DNA of 64,000 bases from Puccinia triticina (taxonomy: Eukaryota > Basidiomycota > Pucciniomycetes > Pucciniales > Pucciniaceae), in contig NC_070567.1 in assembly GCF_026914185.1 (NCBI RefSeq), forward strand, positions 4,738,001 to 4,802,000, read 5' to 3'. Shown piece after piece: positions 1-12,291 of this stretch. Both the position numbers and the translations under genes were made by a program. Position 1 is the first letter of the stretch; every line of letters starts with the position of its first letter. The notes under the pieces were generated by a model that did not search any database, had not been told where the DNA came from, and saw nothing but the letters and a program-made list of their open reading frames with translations.

Positions 1-2434
1 TGGGGACGAAGCCGGAGACGAGCCCGAATCAAATGATGCAGAATTGAGTGCCAAAGAAAACCAACCAATGCCTCAGGATTCCGACTTAACCGCACAAGAA
101 AACACAGTCGGCGGTGAACAAAATAAAGCCAAAAACAACGATGATCCAGAGACGACTTCGCCCAAGGAGAATGAGGCATCCGAACTCGATGATAATGGGG
201 AAGGTGGGGAAGACAATCCGGATCAACAAAACGAATCCCCCGATGCTGAAGAAGATAACAAGGATGAAGTGCCTGGACAAGATAACGCCGTCCCTATGAT
301 GGATCATGTCGATAATTCTGAAGTCTTGGATCTCCCGGAAAATCTAGAATTGGAAGATAATGGCAGTGAAGCTTCCTCGCAAGACTCGATTATGGATCAT
401 GAAGATTCCGGTAAGTTTTTTCCCTACACACCCGACTTGTAAAATCCACTGATTGATTCATTTTAATGAACTGTCAGTACCCGAACCTCCTGAGGGGCAC
501 GATACTGAAGTGGATGACGCAGGAGAGGCACAAAGCCCACCCGACCGTGACATGGAGGATTACAAATCAGATCAACCTTCAGGAGAACCTCAGCCAGAGG
601 ACAATCCGTCGGGCCAGGGAAAAGATAATCAGAGTGGCGCCGGAACTGGCACTGATGGCGGTGAAGCGCTCTCTACGCCAGCTATCGTTGATCCTATTGA
701 GAACCTCGATGAAAATGCGGATAATGAGAAGCCTCACATGGACGAGCAAAAGTCAGCTAGCGCTGCGAACGATTCCACGAAAGAGAAGCTCCCCGCGCAA
801 GCTTTACAACCCCAATCTAGTGAGCAAGTTGGCGACGGTTCTAATGGCCCAGCAGTATCACAAGAGCAAGGTCCTACAGATAATTGTGATGACACCAATA
901 AGGATACAACTCGGCCAAATCCTCTGCGTAACTTGGGCAATGCCATGGAGGACTGGAAGCAGCGACTTCAGCAGATCATTGATTCCAGTCCCGAAGAAGG
1001 CAAGGAAGGCGGCGAAGAACGATTTGATGACACCGCTGAGGTTGAGTATCTGCAAACTGATGACAACGATATTGCTCATCAGCAAGCCCCTGGACCTGCG
1101 ACCGAGGAGCAGGCGTGCGAGGGACTCGTCAACATGGAAATTGATGACTGTGAACCTGAAGCCGATATCCCCAGACCACCGGTATCCAACTCAACGCCAC
1201 ACCCAGTTGAGCCACTTCAAGCTCCCGAAACGGGAGATCAGAGTGATCTTGCTGAAGCAGCTATTCTTGGATCAAAATCCGAGCCCCAGACAACCAACGA
1301 TCTTCAAATGCACGATTCACGATTCGAAAATGAGCCCCCTGAAGACCAAGAGAAAGAGGATGATGACCCGGCAGAGTCAACCAACCTGAAATCTGAAAAC
1401 GGACCTCTTCACGACCCTACAACATCATTAGCGCTCTGGCGCAAATATCAGCAACTCACTCAACGCTCCGCCTCACATTTGACCGAACAGCTCCGCCTCA
1501 TTCTAGAGCCGACGACCGCAACATGCCTTCAAGGAGACTATCGTACTGGCAAGCGACTGAATATGCGAAAACTGGTCCCTTACATTGCATCCGACTATAC
1601 CAAGGATCGCATTTGGTTGCGTCGAACCAAGCCCGCCCAACGGGATTATAAAATTCTTCTAGCTGTTGATGATTCGAGGTCGATGGCTGACTCAAGATGC
1701 GCCGACCTAGCCTTTCAAACTCTCGCGATGGTGACGAGCGCACTTTCTAAACTGGAAGTCGGACAAGTTGCTATAGCCAAGTTCGGCGGCAGCTTCGACA
1801 TGCTGCAGCCCTTCGAAGGAAGTTCTGCAAAGCTGAACAATTCGACAAGTCCAATCGAAGGCTTCACTTTCTCGCAACAGCAGACCAATGTTCGACTGGC
1901 GGTCGCTAAAGCAGTGGAAGCCTTCTCTCTCGCCCAACCATGTGGCAACTCCTTCAATGACAATGAAACTTGGAAACTAGGCATCATCATCTCAGATGGA
2001 ATTTGTCAAGATCACGAAGAAGTTAGAAGCTTGTTGCGGAAGGCTGGCAAAGACAAGATTATGTTTGTATTCTTGATTCTTGATTCTTTACATCAGCATA
2101 TGGGAACTAGCGGGACAAATGAAGAAGGCGCCCAAGGCAAAGATCATCATCCTAACGATTCTTCCATCATATCAATGAACTCGGTTTCCTACGTCACCGG
2201 ACCCAATGGTCAAATGGAATTGAAGATGGAAAGATACCTAGATACGTTTCCTTTTGATTATTACATCATACTGTGAGTTTACGCTGCATCAGAAAACAAC
2301 ATACCATCTGCATTTGCTGAGTTTGAAACTAACATTTGCGCACTTCTTTTCTCTGTAGTCGTGATGTAGAGGCCCTTCCCAATGTTCTGAGCTCAACACT
2401 TCGTCAATTTCTCGAGAAAGTGAACAATGTCTAG
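1..2434 (+). CDS. MDN1: Midasin (Rea1/Mdn1) C-terminal part, 5' truncated by the window
   Basis: Midasin is the giant AAA+ ATPase that removes assembly factors from pre-60S ribosomal particles in nucleolus and nucleoplasm. Only its end is here: a long Asp/Glu-rich linker (reading frame open from base 2) and the C-terminal VWA/MIDAS domain, with the metal-binding D-x-S-x-S motif in DDSRSMAD near 1670-1690. Three exons fit: 1-410, 478-2272 and 2359-2434, with introns 411-477 (GTAAGT...CAG) and 2273-2358 (GTGAGT...TAG). The last exon restores the family ending RDVEALPNVL before a TAG stop at 2432-2434, which supports the second splice. Acidic linker followed by a terminal VWA is the known midasin architecture. 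Nothing looks broken. The AAA ring lies upstream of the window. Confidence 0.93.
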
Positions 2435-3473
2435 CAACCGTTGGTCCATCTCTGTAAGCTTCTGTCTTTTAACTCGGTTCAAAAAAAAAGTGGCTCAAAT
2501 CTTGTGGTTCAATCTGTATTTAGATTCCTTGGCGTGATTTACCCCCCAGATCGACCGACTCAAGTTTGTTTATCCATGCATTGAGCAAAGACTCTACAGT
2601 TTTCTTCGATTGTGGCATTTTTGTTCTCGAAGGACTATTCATTCTCGGTTTTACCTTCCCTTGTCTTTTTTTTCTCCTCTTCTCGTCTGTTTTTTCTCGT
2701 TTCCTTCTATTCTTCTCTCGTCTTTCGACAGTTAATGTGTACCTTTCCGCTCTCGTTTTATGTACTCCTACTCTTTTATATAAACACAGGATTTGATATT
2801 TATTTGGCACCATAATCCTATTTGTTTCGCGTCCACTAACACAATGAATCATGTTCAATCAGCCGCACCCAATAAAAGTTGCGAAAAATCGCAATCACCC
2901 AGGGTTATGACTTGGCCATCTTCAAATCTCCTCTACATACATGTTGAACTTTTGAATGCCTGGCCCACCAGGCACGGGTGACAACGAATGAACTTCTTTT
3001 ACAAACCGCGAAACAGTGCATGTTGCTATCACCCCGAACTTAGCTATCACCCCCGCCCGCGATTCTCGCCGTGGCGAAGGATTTATCACTCAATACTCCC
3101 AGAAAAAAACAATGACCGAGGTAGCCTAGTTCCTTGAATCCAGATCCTAGTCGGTCACATTCGCCGAGTGGGCTATGTCACCACGAAATGTCCTTGTATG
3201 TAGTCTACCGTTGCCAAATGCTTCGTTACCCTGCTCAAGCTCATGTTGGTCCCCAATTTTGCGGTGAACCGAAAATCTGATAGCGCTGTAGCAAAGATCC
3301 TTGGAATCGACTGCTGGATAAATAGAGGTCGGTTTGACAGACTAATCCAAATACCACTCACCATCTTCACCATCTTGTCTATCTTCACCACTCGACTTTC
3401 ATCTGTTCATTTTATATTCATTAACACAGTTACACCCTCAATTCTCATTACCTTTCAAGAAGATTCATCCCCA
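2435..3473. other. Intergenic region, no gene seen
   Basis: No supported coding sequence. 2640-2760 is pyrimidine-rich (T/C) and probably belongs to the 3' region of the midasin gene. Short open frames here have no family features. Confidence 0.6.
3318..3326 (+). promoter_or_regulatory. Possible TATA-like element of the secreted protein gene
   Basis: GATAAATAG lies about 150 bp upstream of the ATG at 3474 and is followed by a T/C-rich stretch. Position and composition fit a core promoter; there is no further evidence. Confidence 0.3.
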
Positions 3474-4598
3474 ATGGCATTCTTACGCGACATTGTATCT
3501 GTCTTGATGGTCTGCATGAGCTACCAGGCTGTTCTCGGCTACCCCCAGAATGCCAATACTGGCGCGGGTTTTCCTGCACCCGAGCAATCCAACGAACAGT
3601 CTCCTACGGTGCAAAGCTTTTCCAAACTTTCTACCTCCTGTCAGCTCGCCGCGAGTAGTTTACTGGGCGGCTCATTCGGACAATGCGCCGACCTGATGGG
3701 ACTGGTCTCAATTATGGAATCGAAAGATTCCATTATTTCTCCGATCAACGTGGGTTTAGCTTTGTAGCGACAACATGAAGAGTGCACATGATTAATCTTT
3801 GATTCTTTTTCTCTTTTCGAACCTTAGGATTGGGTCTCCCAAGCATGCTCATCAGCACCCTGTGATCAGCAGGCGTTAGGTTCTGCGAGCGAAATCATCA
3901 AGAGCGGCTGTCAGATTGACTTACAGGAGCAATCGGTCGCAGCTGTGACTATCTATTCCATCATCACGCACTACAAACAAACTAGGTGCGGTAGCATTTT
4001 ATGTATCATCCAAGACCCCCACTGCACATCGCCCCCCTGCCGTGCATAGATGCTAATGTTTTCTACGCCTTTTTTCTGACGATTTTCAGAGATATGTTTT
4101 GCACGCAACTTAAGGCAGATGGAAGCTTCTGCCTTCCTTCGGTGTTAGGAAACGTCGAGGCTCAAAGCGGCGAAAAAATCACTGTTTCTGAAGTGATTTC
4201 ATTGATTGCCGGAAAACTTACGCGAGCCGACCGGGCGTTTCTGTCTGTTTCAAAGGTACGTCGAGATCATGATGAATTCAAAATGACTCTGGACATTTGA
4301 TCTCATTTTATTTTAACCTATTTGTTGTCTGGTACTACAGGAGGCCTACTGCACTGATTGCGGCCAGGCAGTCGTAAGTCAATCAGCTATTATGATTGAT
4401 GCGATAGCCAAAGACCCCGCCGGAATCATTTTCGACTACGATTTCATTTCCAACGATACCGTCCACAAGTTTACCGACGTCTGCGGCCCTTCTTTTGGGG
4501 ACAAAGCTCTACCCGCCACAGTAAGAATTGCTGAGCCCAAATCTGAAGATTCCCCGCAGGAAGACTTTGACAACGCAGCCTTAGGGTCTCAAGAATGA
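3474..4598 (+). CDS. Predicted secreted cysteine-containing protein, 285 aa
   Basis: Four exons join without a frame break: 3474-3749, 3828-3985, 4090-4255 and 4341-4598, all with GT-AG introns of 78-104 nt. The product starts with a typical signal peptide (MAFLRDIVSVLMVCMSYQ, cleavage likely after AVLG), then a short Pro/Gly/Gln-rich linker and a mostly helical body with about ten cysteines (for example CQLAAS, FGQCADL, SQACSSAPCDQQ, MFCTQL, AYCTDCG, DVCGPSF). The pattern of a Cys plus small-residue start, a middle CSSAPC and paired Cys in each exon resembles secreted families common in rusts and other basidiomycetes (DUF7729-like, from memory). Location is presumably extracellular; no catalytic motif is visible. 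The C-terminus is acidic and low in complexity. Start chosen at the ATG giving the signal peptide. Confidence 0.75.
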
Positions 4599-5416
4599 GC
4601 ATATCTCTCCGGACCAAAATTGGTCGATTCATCGCTACAGGGCTCCCTATCTGTTTTCTTGATAAACTGAAACAAAGTCTGGATGATTGTTTCAATATTT
4701 CATGTTATATAAAATCTTCTGTCTTCCTGTGAATCATGTTTATAGTTTAGATTCTTGTTTCCATTTATGCTTCTTTCTGTATTTAAAAGCTACATTGCAA
4801 ATGGCATTATTTGTCACTTAAAACTACAAGCCCAAGTCAAACCCACTATTGAGGTAATGGCGGGAATTGTCTATACGGCCATAAGTTGGATTTCTAAGGC
4901 AAGACAAGTGTCTGCATTGTTTCTATCAATCCACAATCACGATAAATTAAACCATGCATGAAAGCAATAATCCATTCTTCCAAAGATTTATTTTGGTTAA
5001 CTCTAGCGATGTCAATCTCTATATAAAGTGAGCTCCATATCTTTATTGGACGCAAGTTTGAGTAGGTGCATTCAATTTTCAAACGAGGTGTAAGATGAAA
5101 AATAGTTCAAAGCAGGAATGTAGAGGAGGGATTAGATTTGTGAATGGACTGGAGGTTATTCGAACAGAGTGGATAAATAGAGCAGTACAAGAACACGTTG
5201 CATGGAGACCGAGGTTGAAAACCAAAAACGACGAGAAGAGTTACATTTTGAGAAGAATTACATGTTTTTAGGGGTTTTTTGTTTCGACAAGACACCAGAC
5301 CGATTGCTGACTTGCATCTCCTCTTGTTCTCCACGATGAGCGCGGATTACGCAGGCGGTTTGAAAACGATGATTAGGACTTTAAACAAGCTGACGAGCTT
5401 CAAGTGTATCTGCCGG
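4599..5416. other. Intergenic region between convergent genes
   Basis: 3' flanks of the secreted protein gene (plus) and the small unknown gene (minus). AT-rich, no repeats or coding signal that I can support. Confidence 0.6.
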
Positions 5417-5968
5417 TTAATTCTTGCGTTTAGGTGGGCGTATCGTTGCCTGGGGATCATCCAGAACCTTTCCGACAACCTGCTCCAGACCCTCAGATGA
5501 ATTCCCACTCTCTCCGATCATCTTGAGCCAGTCCGATTGTAAAGGCAGAGATGCCCGTGGGGTCTTCTTGGTGCTCTTGATGCACTGGAATCCTGCGCGC
5601 TTAAACTTGCAAACATCGGTCATGATTGCTTGAACCTATTCATATTGTCAGGAATCAGAGAATAACCCTTGTTAGGAAGCACTTGCTTGCAGCCTTTTTC
5701 GGATAAAGAAATCTCGAGCTAGTCCGAAAGCTCACGATAGTTTGATCGAGGTCTGAGCAGACCGGTGGCAATTCTTTGAACACTTCGAGATCTATTGATG
5801 ATAATTGCTGAGAGAAAAATGACGATATTGCCCATGTGTCAACCTGCGAGTGAAATGAGAGCCGATGCAATGGTTCCTACTAACGTGGAAATATATATCC
5901 ACAGGACTCAGCTCGCCGGAAGAATTTTGGGGACTTGAAGAGGGAGCCGATTGTTCAGAGTTGGTCAT
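5417..5968 (-). CDS. Small hypothetical protein, 136 aa, three exons
   Basis: On the minus strand exons 5968-5885, 5843-5736 and 5635-5417 join in phase 0 at both junctions. Introns are 41 nt (GTTAGT...GCAG, short) and 100 nt (GTGAGC...ATAG). The product begins MTNSEQSAPSSSPQNSSG (Ser-rich), has a central helical part (VDTWAISSFFSQQL) and ends in a basic tail (RPPKRKN) that could act as a nuclear localisation signal. Three cysteines lie in the second and third exons. I do not recognise the family. The 41-nt intron is the weakest point: an alternative start inside exon 2 (about 5870) would avoid it. Convergent with the secreted protein gene to the left. Confidence 0.55.
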
Positions 5969-7430
5969 GATGGGTTCGAGTGAGGTGTTATTATAGAAAG
6001 GTGTTATCTCTGACAGCGGAAGTCAGTTTCTCCCTGATCTGAAGTCACTGTGTTTCAAGAATTCTCAGAATTCGAGGGGAGGAAGAATTTTATCTATGGT
6101 AAAAACCAGTGACACGGGTATAACATCTTATATGTGTGTGTTTCCTGCATTGTAACCTCAGTCGAACGGCGGCAACCACAGTCGTTCCACGAGAAGCATG
6201 GAACTAGCCACGCTGAGTTAGAAAAGCATGCCAGCAAACAAGCCATACATGGATAATTAGGTGACCTTATGTGCCCTACTGGTAGTACGACTCAGTTGGT
6301 ATTCTAAATCTAGCCTCGTCAAAGCTAAAGCTCTGGTGACTGGTGTGTCAACTCTGCAAGCTTGTGTTCGACATATAACTTCCACGAGTAGGTGGAGTGG
6401 TGGGCCTGAGAGGAGTATTCATATACAAAAGCCGTCTAGTGAGGTCTAGTGATCCAGGTAGTAGGGTATCATCGAACGATGTCCTTCAGGTTGTAGAAGT
6501 TCCTGAAAGATCATTTTCGAGTTAACTCTGGTACATCGTTCAAGAGGAGCGACTGCCAGCGAGCTCTTAAGGGATTGTAAAAACCTTGTGGCTGCCTTTA
6601 GTTCTAGCAGGAGACACAAATCTGTGCTTATCTAAATAGTAGATTGCATCCGGTGTGCTACATGAAGCCTTGATGATTGATATCTCTAACTTAACACAAG
6701 TCCCCCCTGGTGGGAGCGCTGTGGCTGGCGGCGAAGCCGCCCCTCCCGCACCGGAGGGCTCTCCTGCGGAGAGCCCTCCGGGCGGGGTCCCCCGGACCCT
6801 CCGTTCAAGAGGCTTAGTTAAGCTAGTTGATATCTTGAGTCAGAGTTTCCTGATAGCTGGTCGCCAGTTCAGCAAGTCCTTTAATGCGCCTGGACTCTGG
6901 GGTTAGCTTTTGAAGGAGTAATTCTCCTCACCCCAAGCGAAAAATAACCAAATCTATCGATCTGGCGTCTTCGAAGATATCTCGATTGGACCAGGAGGGA
7001 TAGCTGAGAGTGAGGAATTGCAGTTCATTTTCTTTTGCGATCATCGCGGTCAAACACGAAAGAAGCGAGGATGGTGATCAGGTGATGTCGAGATAGGAAT
7101 GTGCTGTAGCACTCCGAAGAATGGATATCGCCATTAAAAATCAAACTCGTTGAGAACCAGCCTCAACCAACATTCCTCCTGACCGTCTTCTGAGCTCTCC
7201 TGAAAAATGTATTCGTGGCACAGCACTTTGCGGGGAGAGCGGTGCCAGATGGGCCAGGGCCGATAAGGACGTTCTGGCTTGTTCTTGCAACTGTAGAAAT
7301 CCATTCAGCCTCCTTCTGTACATATTCTTCGCTCTGTGACGTAGAGTTGCGCTTGCCCCATTGCCCAGCTTCTGACCAGAACCTCTGATATCTACCACTT
7401 TGGACGCTAAACATACATAGCTGGGGGAAG
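5969..7430. other. Intergenic region with a GC-rich repeat insert
   Basis: Upstream regions of two divergent genes. 6690-6830 is strikingly GC-rich compared with its flanks (see hairpin 6751-6781) and looks like a short inserted repeat; a related TTAGTTAAG-type end also occurs near 57170-57235. Open frames on the minus strand at 7141-7534 overlap the PON promoter and first exon and show no family features. Confidence 0.5.
6751..6781. repeat. Perfect 14-bp-stem GC hairpin
   Basis: CCGGAGGGCTCTCC, a 3-nt TGC loop, then the exact reverse complement. It sits in a GC-rich insert bordered by AT-rich DNA, so it is likely the core of a small mobile repeat. Confidence 0.7.
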
Positions 7431-9138
7431 ATGGCGTTCACTGACCAGCCGATCAGAAACCTCGTAAGTCCAGACTTCTCTTCGCCTCGTTGGTTGTGAG
7501 TAAAGTATATGTTTGGTAAAAAGATGTCAAGCAAGTCTGACGGCTATAGGCGATTGTTTGTGCATTTGGGTGGTAGCTGGTCCCCTTCGTGGCTCTGCTC
7601 GCCGCGTTGTGGCTTCGACCGATTCTCCAAAGACTGCCCGCCCCTGAGCTAGCAAAGCTTCAACTGACATCCTTAAATGGTACCCTGCACTCCAACGAAA
7701 CTTGCAAGATCATCCACCATCCTGCTGGTTCGCTGAAGTACTGCGAAGATCTCCTGCATTGGAAAGAAGCCGGCGTTGCGATTGCTAGCTGTGATCAAGG
7801 TCGTCCAGAGTGGAATACGGTTCTGGTCAGTCTCGGCTGTGGTGCTCGGATGATTCTAGGCACTCGATCTTTTCGACGTTGATCTCATCCTTCTTAAAAT
7901 GTGTTTCATCCATGTGCGTATCAAAATAGGGTCCACTCAAGAATCCCGATCCACGAGGGCGTCTATTTGTGTATCATCTCCCTGAAAACGAGCCTAGGGC
8001 CCCCATCAAGCAACCCCAGCCTTGGGTCTACGAGCTCGAACTAACTGGCTTTCCGGCCGGCAAAGATTTCCATCCGCTCGGTTTAGAGCTCCATCAGCTC
8101 ACCGAAAACTCTGCCAGACTGTTCCTTGTCAACCACCGTAGAGATAGGAGTGTTATCGAAGTCTTCAAGCTCGAGTTCAACTCACCTGCAGGATCATCGT
8201 CCGAAGATTCCAAGTCGCAAAAGCTGTCCCTCACTTGGGAACGCACCTTGGCTCATGCCTTGATCTCAACCCCCAACGCTATTGTCGCACTCGATTCAAA
8301 CTCCTTCCTCGTCACCAATGACCACTACATCAATCGTCGGGCACACCCCGCATTGCACGTTCTTGAGACTTGGCTAGCTCTCAGGGGTGGTAGTGTGGTA
8401 GAAGTAAGATTCGGCGATCAGCCCAAAGAGAACCTCAACAAAACAGAAGTGATTGATGCTGCTGCACTCAACAAAACAGAAGTGATCGATGCTGCTGCAC
8501 TCAACAAAACCGAAGTGATCGATGCTGCTCCACTCAACAAAACAGAAGTGATCGATGCTGCTGCACTCAACAAAACCGAAGTGATCGACGTCACTGAATG
8601 GGAGAACGTGGAGGCGTGGAAGACCATTGATGGGATCCCATTTGCAAACGGCTTAGCATTGAACCCAAGTAGATCAACCCTAGTCGTAGCGTGCTCGATC
8701 ACACAAACGTTATGGTATTACCACCAACTCAAGCCGATTGGCTCGAACCAGCGACTTGCTTTCAACCCGATTGGCTCACGAAAGCTCAGCTTTGCGCCCG
8801 ACAACATCCACTTTGATAGCCCCCACAGATTGATCGCTGCAGGCCATCCCCACGGTCTATCCTTACTCAAGTTCTCCTGGCATCTTGAAAAGGGTAAACC
8901 GGCGGGTAGCTCGGTTGCCGTCGTCTTACACTCCGACCCCGACGGACCTTTGAACCCTCATCGAACTCAGGTACACAACATCTTAGTAGATGATGGAGAG
9001 TTCTTTGCCTCTTCCACTAGTGCCATCATTATTCCTCAATCCACAAGACTCAATAAAACAGATCATCCGGAAAACAAGCTCATAGTCACTGGACTGTATC
9101 AGACCGGTCTGTTGGAATGTGATTTGTCTTCAGAATGA
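7431..9138 (+). CDS. PON-like (paraoxonase/arylesterase family) membrane-anchored hydrolase, 496 aa
   Basis: Exons 7431-7463, 7577-7825 and 7930-9138 join in phase 0 with GT-AG introns of 113 and 104 nt. The tiny first exon (MAFTDQPIRNL) leads into a hydrophobic anchor (LVPFVALLAALWLRPIL), so the enzyme is probably a type II ER or plasma-membrane protein. The remainder reads as a six-bladed propeller of the PON type: HPLGLELH, NAIVALDSNSFLVTND, FANGLALNPSRSTLVVA, DNIHFDSPHRL and HPHGL occur in the expected order; Asn/Asp in these segments would be the calcium-site candidates. Members hydrolyse lactones and esters. Odd: between blades there are five tandem 11-residue units LNKTEVIDAAA, each with an N-glycosylation sequon. 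A 118-bp diverged copy of 8563-8680 lies at 18762-18879. Confidence 0.82.
8434..8598 (+). repeat. In-frame 33-bp coding minisatellite (5 units)
   Basis: Five consecutive 33-bp units encode LNKTEVIDAAA-like peptides; the last unit diverges into DVTE. The repeat keeps frame, so copy-number change alters protein length only. Each unit adds one NKT sequon. Confidence 0.95.
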
Positions 9139-10335
9139 TACTAAATTTTCACATCTAGCCCCTCTTCCCGTTCCGTCATATCTCTGCTTTACTACTATAC
9201 CCATGTATTTTTCGTGTCTTCCATCCTTTGGAATCAAACAATAGAGTCATGACCCAGGTGTCTCACCAAAAATGTTTGCTTAACATCATTCATGCAGATT
9301 AAACGGGGCTCGGCCCTGGTGCATGAGGCCATTTGAAGAGACAGCTCAGACAAATGCTAGTCTTAAGAACGATTACATCAGTGAAAACCTGGAAAGCAGC
9401 GACATGGCCTCTTGACATTCTGTTACAAATCAGAGTTGCACATGGTCCAAGAGAAAAATAACAATGTGGTTCTTACTGGCAAAACATCCGGAGCAGGTCG
9501 CGCTGGAAGAAGTGGCGGGTAGAGGATGGACAGGGGTTGTTCCTATTTCAACATGTGATTTGGTCTAAGGCTTTGCATACTATGAGTATGTATTCATGTA
9601 GGTCTCAAGAGTAAATACAAATAAGGACTATAGTGTGCTGCAGCTACCAAAATGATGTAATACCAGGAAGGGCTCAAGTCTATGTCAAGCACCAAGATGA
9701 GTGCCCCTCATATACCAGCGCACTGTTTAATTAGCCTCTGATCAAGGACTTCAGTCACAGTGCACAAGGAAAACCAACCCATTTCAAATCCTAGCCACAA
9801 GCCCCTTTTTGCAATTGAGTGTAAAGTAAAGTACTATGTCCCATTGTAATGATATTTGTAGCTAACTATAGCTTCACTGGAACAGCCATCTATTCAGATG
9901 ATTTCTTCATCAAATGATGGTCCTGATCACAACATAGTGATTTATACTCTTGTACCCCACTGGGGGACCCCCAGTGAGGACAAGATGAAGCCAGAGCTCT
10001 GTGGTAAATCAAAACAAGAATTTTCTCCTGTAAATACCATGTACTTTGATCCAGATAAAGGTTCTAATTGTATTCATTTACTTCTAATCTTTACTTGGTG
10101 TTTTATCACATTCCTCAGTCTCAATAACCGTGTTGAATCCAAATCCAAACCCCTCTCACATTTTCCAACACTATCAAAACACTTTATCTATTCCAAAAAC
10201 ACTCCCCACAATCAACCAAGCTTCAAAGAAAAAGAAAAAAAAAAACTACTTTTGCACCACTAACTCTCAGAATGAAAACCTTGTTTGTTTCTAATGCTCA
10301 TCTTTGATCTTCTTCTGGCTCAAAAATGGTCTACT
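9139..10335. other. Non-coding stretch after the PON gene
   Basis: No supported gene. 9956-9979 contains a near-perfect inverted pair CACTGGGGG/CCCCCAGTG separated by one base, possibly an end-to-end remnant of a CACTG-type element. Confidence 0.5.
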
Positions 10336-10524
10336 GGAGGACTTCCTGTTGATCTGGAAATTCAGATCTGGGCCAACAGATTTCAGATTTTACAGGGAAA
10401 TTTAAAAGCTCCCCAAAGTGAATAATCTGGCTCTGGATCACTTTATATGATCCAGAGCCAGATTTCAGATTTTGCAGGCAAATCTGAAATTCCAGATTTA
10501 TTCAAAGTTCACGGGAAGTCCTCC
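10336..10524. mobile_element. GACTTCC-type MITE, copy 1 (189 bp)
   Basis: Terminal inverted repeats GGAGGACTTCCTGT / GGAGGACTTCCCGT (right end read as reverse complement), flanked by the 3-bp direct repeat ACT (10333-10335 and 10525-10527). The interior contains a second inverted pair around 10424-10463 (AATCTGGCTCTGGATC and its complement). No coding capacity. A relative with the same terminal core lies at 31387-31524. Confidence 0.75.
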
Positions 10525-11290
10525 ACTATTTGAGAATTCTTTTGAATTGAAAATCTCAAACAGCTTTGAGCATCTTCACCATGGGACCTATATGGCTCAA
10601 ATAGGGTGTCAAAAACAGATATAGGGCCTGCACAGATTCTATTTCTCCACCCTGAGGAATGCATTGAATGGTGAAAGTCTACTGATTGGGAGTGTGGTTT
10701 GCGTGAGAGTTTTGAAACCTTCCAAGGTGGGAAATGTTCACACACAATAGGTGTTACGAGCTGCACCCGCGCGCCGTAAGCTGCCCCAGGGCATGTCATC
10801 TTGTACATACATGTCACAGCTCCACTGCCTGTAGTGTGAGCCAGGGGGAGATCATCCAACTCTCCCCAGCTAGCAATTTACCATCTAGCTAGAAAGACCC
10901 GCGCACCAGAACCCCAGACCCCTCCTCACTGCACAGCCAAGCCCTAACAATAGGGTAATAGGGCTGAGAGCTATTTAGCTGGATGTATGAGGCTTGAGAG
11001 GGAATTTTTGGAATTCTAATGTCTTTGATCATGCCCAAATGGGATGTCATACTTGTGTCTTATTTTCCTGCTGACAAAGACTCAGCCAACAAGTCTTGGA
11101 AATTGGGCCCGGACGCTGATAAACAAGTTGCCCCAGATTCAACCCAAATCTGATCCATGCCAGCCTTGACCCCACCACCATGCTCTTTTTTCAAGGCCTG
11201 CTTGCCCTGACCATTTTGGTCTGCCCAGGCCCAGGCATCCATTGAGGTAGACTTGGACAATCTCCCAGAATTGCGCAGCTATGATTGTAT
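10525..11290. other. Non-coding stretch
   Basis: Short open frames only, none with family features. No clear repeat structure. Confidence 0.5.
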
Positions 11291-12291
11291 TATCTTTGAA
11301 AGACATTACATTTGGTGATAATTATACAGGTGGCATTTTAACTACATTGGTGCCTTTGATAACACAGGGCTCCAAGGAGCGGTAAAATTTTTTGATGTAT
11401 TGTGTGATGAACCTTCATTTGATGTCTGGTTGAAACCAATTTTGCCTCCTATCTGTTGGCTGGTTCTGTGTTTCTTAAATCTTTATCCTTCAGCAAGATC
11501 CTTACAACCAACATGGAGGAAAAGCCAGAAAAGAAATCAAATCTGAAATGATTATGTTAAATTATAAAATTGTCTATACTCTCCTAGAAGGATCCGGAAA
11601 ATGGCTCAGGGTCTTCTGGAGCTGTAGTGAGCTTCTCCTAAGAAACTTTCAAATCATCCATAACTTTGTTCTATGGCATAGATAACACAACTGTAGAACC
11701 AAATATTTTTTTTTGAATTGAAATTGTAGTTCACCTTTCAACTGTATTAAAAGTGGGAATTGACTTGGTGAGTATACTATTTATGTAGACACAATTTTTT
11801 GTTGGGGAATATGAAATGAGTTTTTTTTTCAAGATTAATACATTTTCAAGATTGATGCATTGAAATAAAAATGTGAGCACCTTGAAGATTTGAATTTGAA
11901 ATGAAGGCAAGAAAAAATGCAACTTGAAGCCCCAGATGTTTTGTGAGTAGCCAGAGTTTTTCTAAGTATATAATTAGGTTTGAATCATCAGGATGGGCTT
12001 TGGAAACCACAGGTGGGTAGAAACCAAAAAGGAATTGCTTTGAGTTTTTAGGGTGTGCTTTGGACACTTTGTAGAGGTTATAGTGTTTGCTTGTTTGATA
12101 CTGGTCAAGTACCATTTTGATATTGTATGGTGCTAATATTTATTGCCTTGATACACAGGGAATGAGGAGGCATTCAACACAGGGGTGGAGAAAAAAAGCC
12201 ATGGATTTGAAGAGGCAAGCCTGCCTTGGCTTCTAGTCAAAAAATATTTGAGGAAATTTCTCCCTGTTTTTTGGTTGCACCATGAAAGTTG
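11291..12291. repeat. Dispersed ~1 kb repeat, copy A
   Basis: Closely similar along its length to 24586-25852 (copy B), from TATCTTTGAAAGACAT to GGTTGCACCATGAAAGTTG. Non-coding. Copy A runs directly into the 29-bp satellite; copy B has instead received a 216-bp MITE at GG|TTGCACC, so A shows the empty site. Class unknown. Confidence 0.85.

Noticed and set aside
7141..7534. Minus-strand open frames near the PON start
   Set aside because: They overlap the PON first exon and promoter and show no family features.
9898..10263. Open frame of 121 codons
   Set aside because: Low complexity, no motif, no splice support; composition equals the surrounding non-coding DNA.
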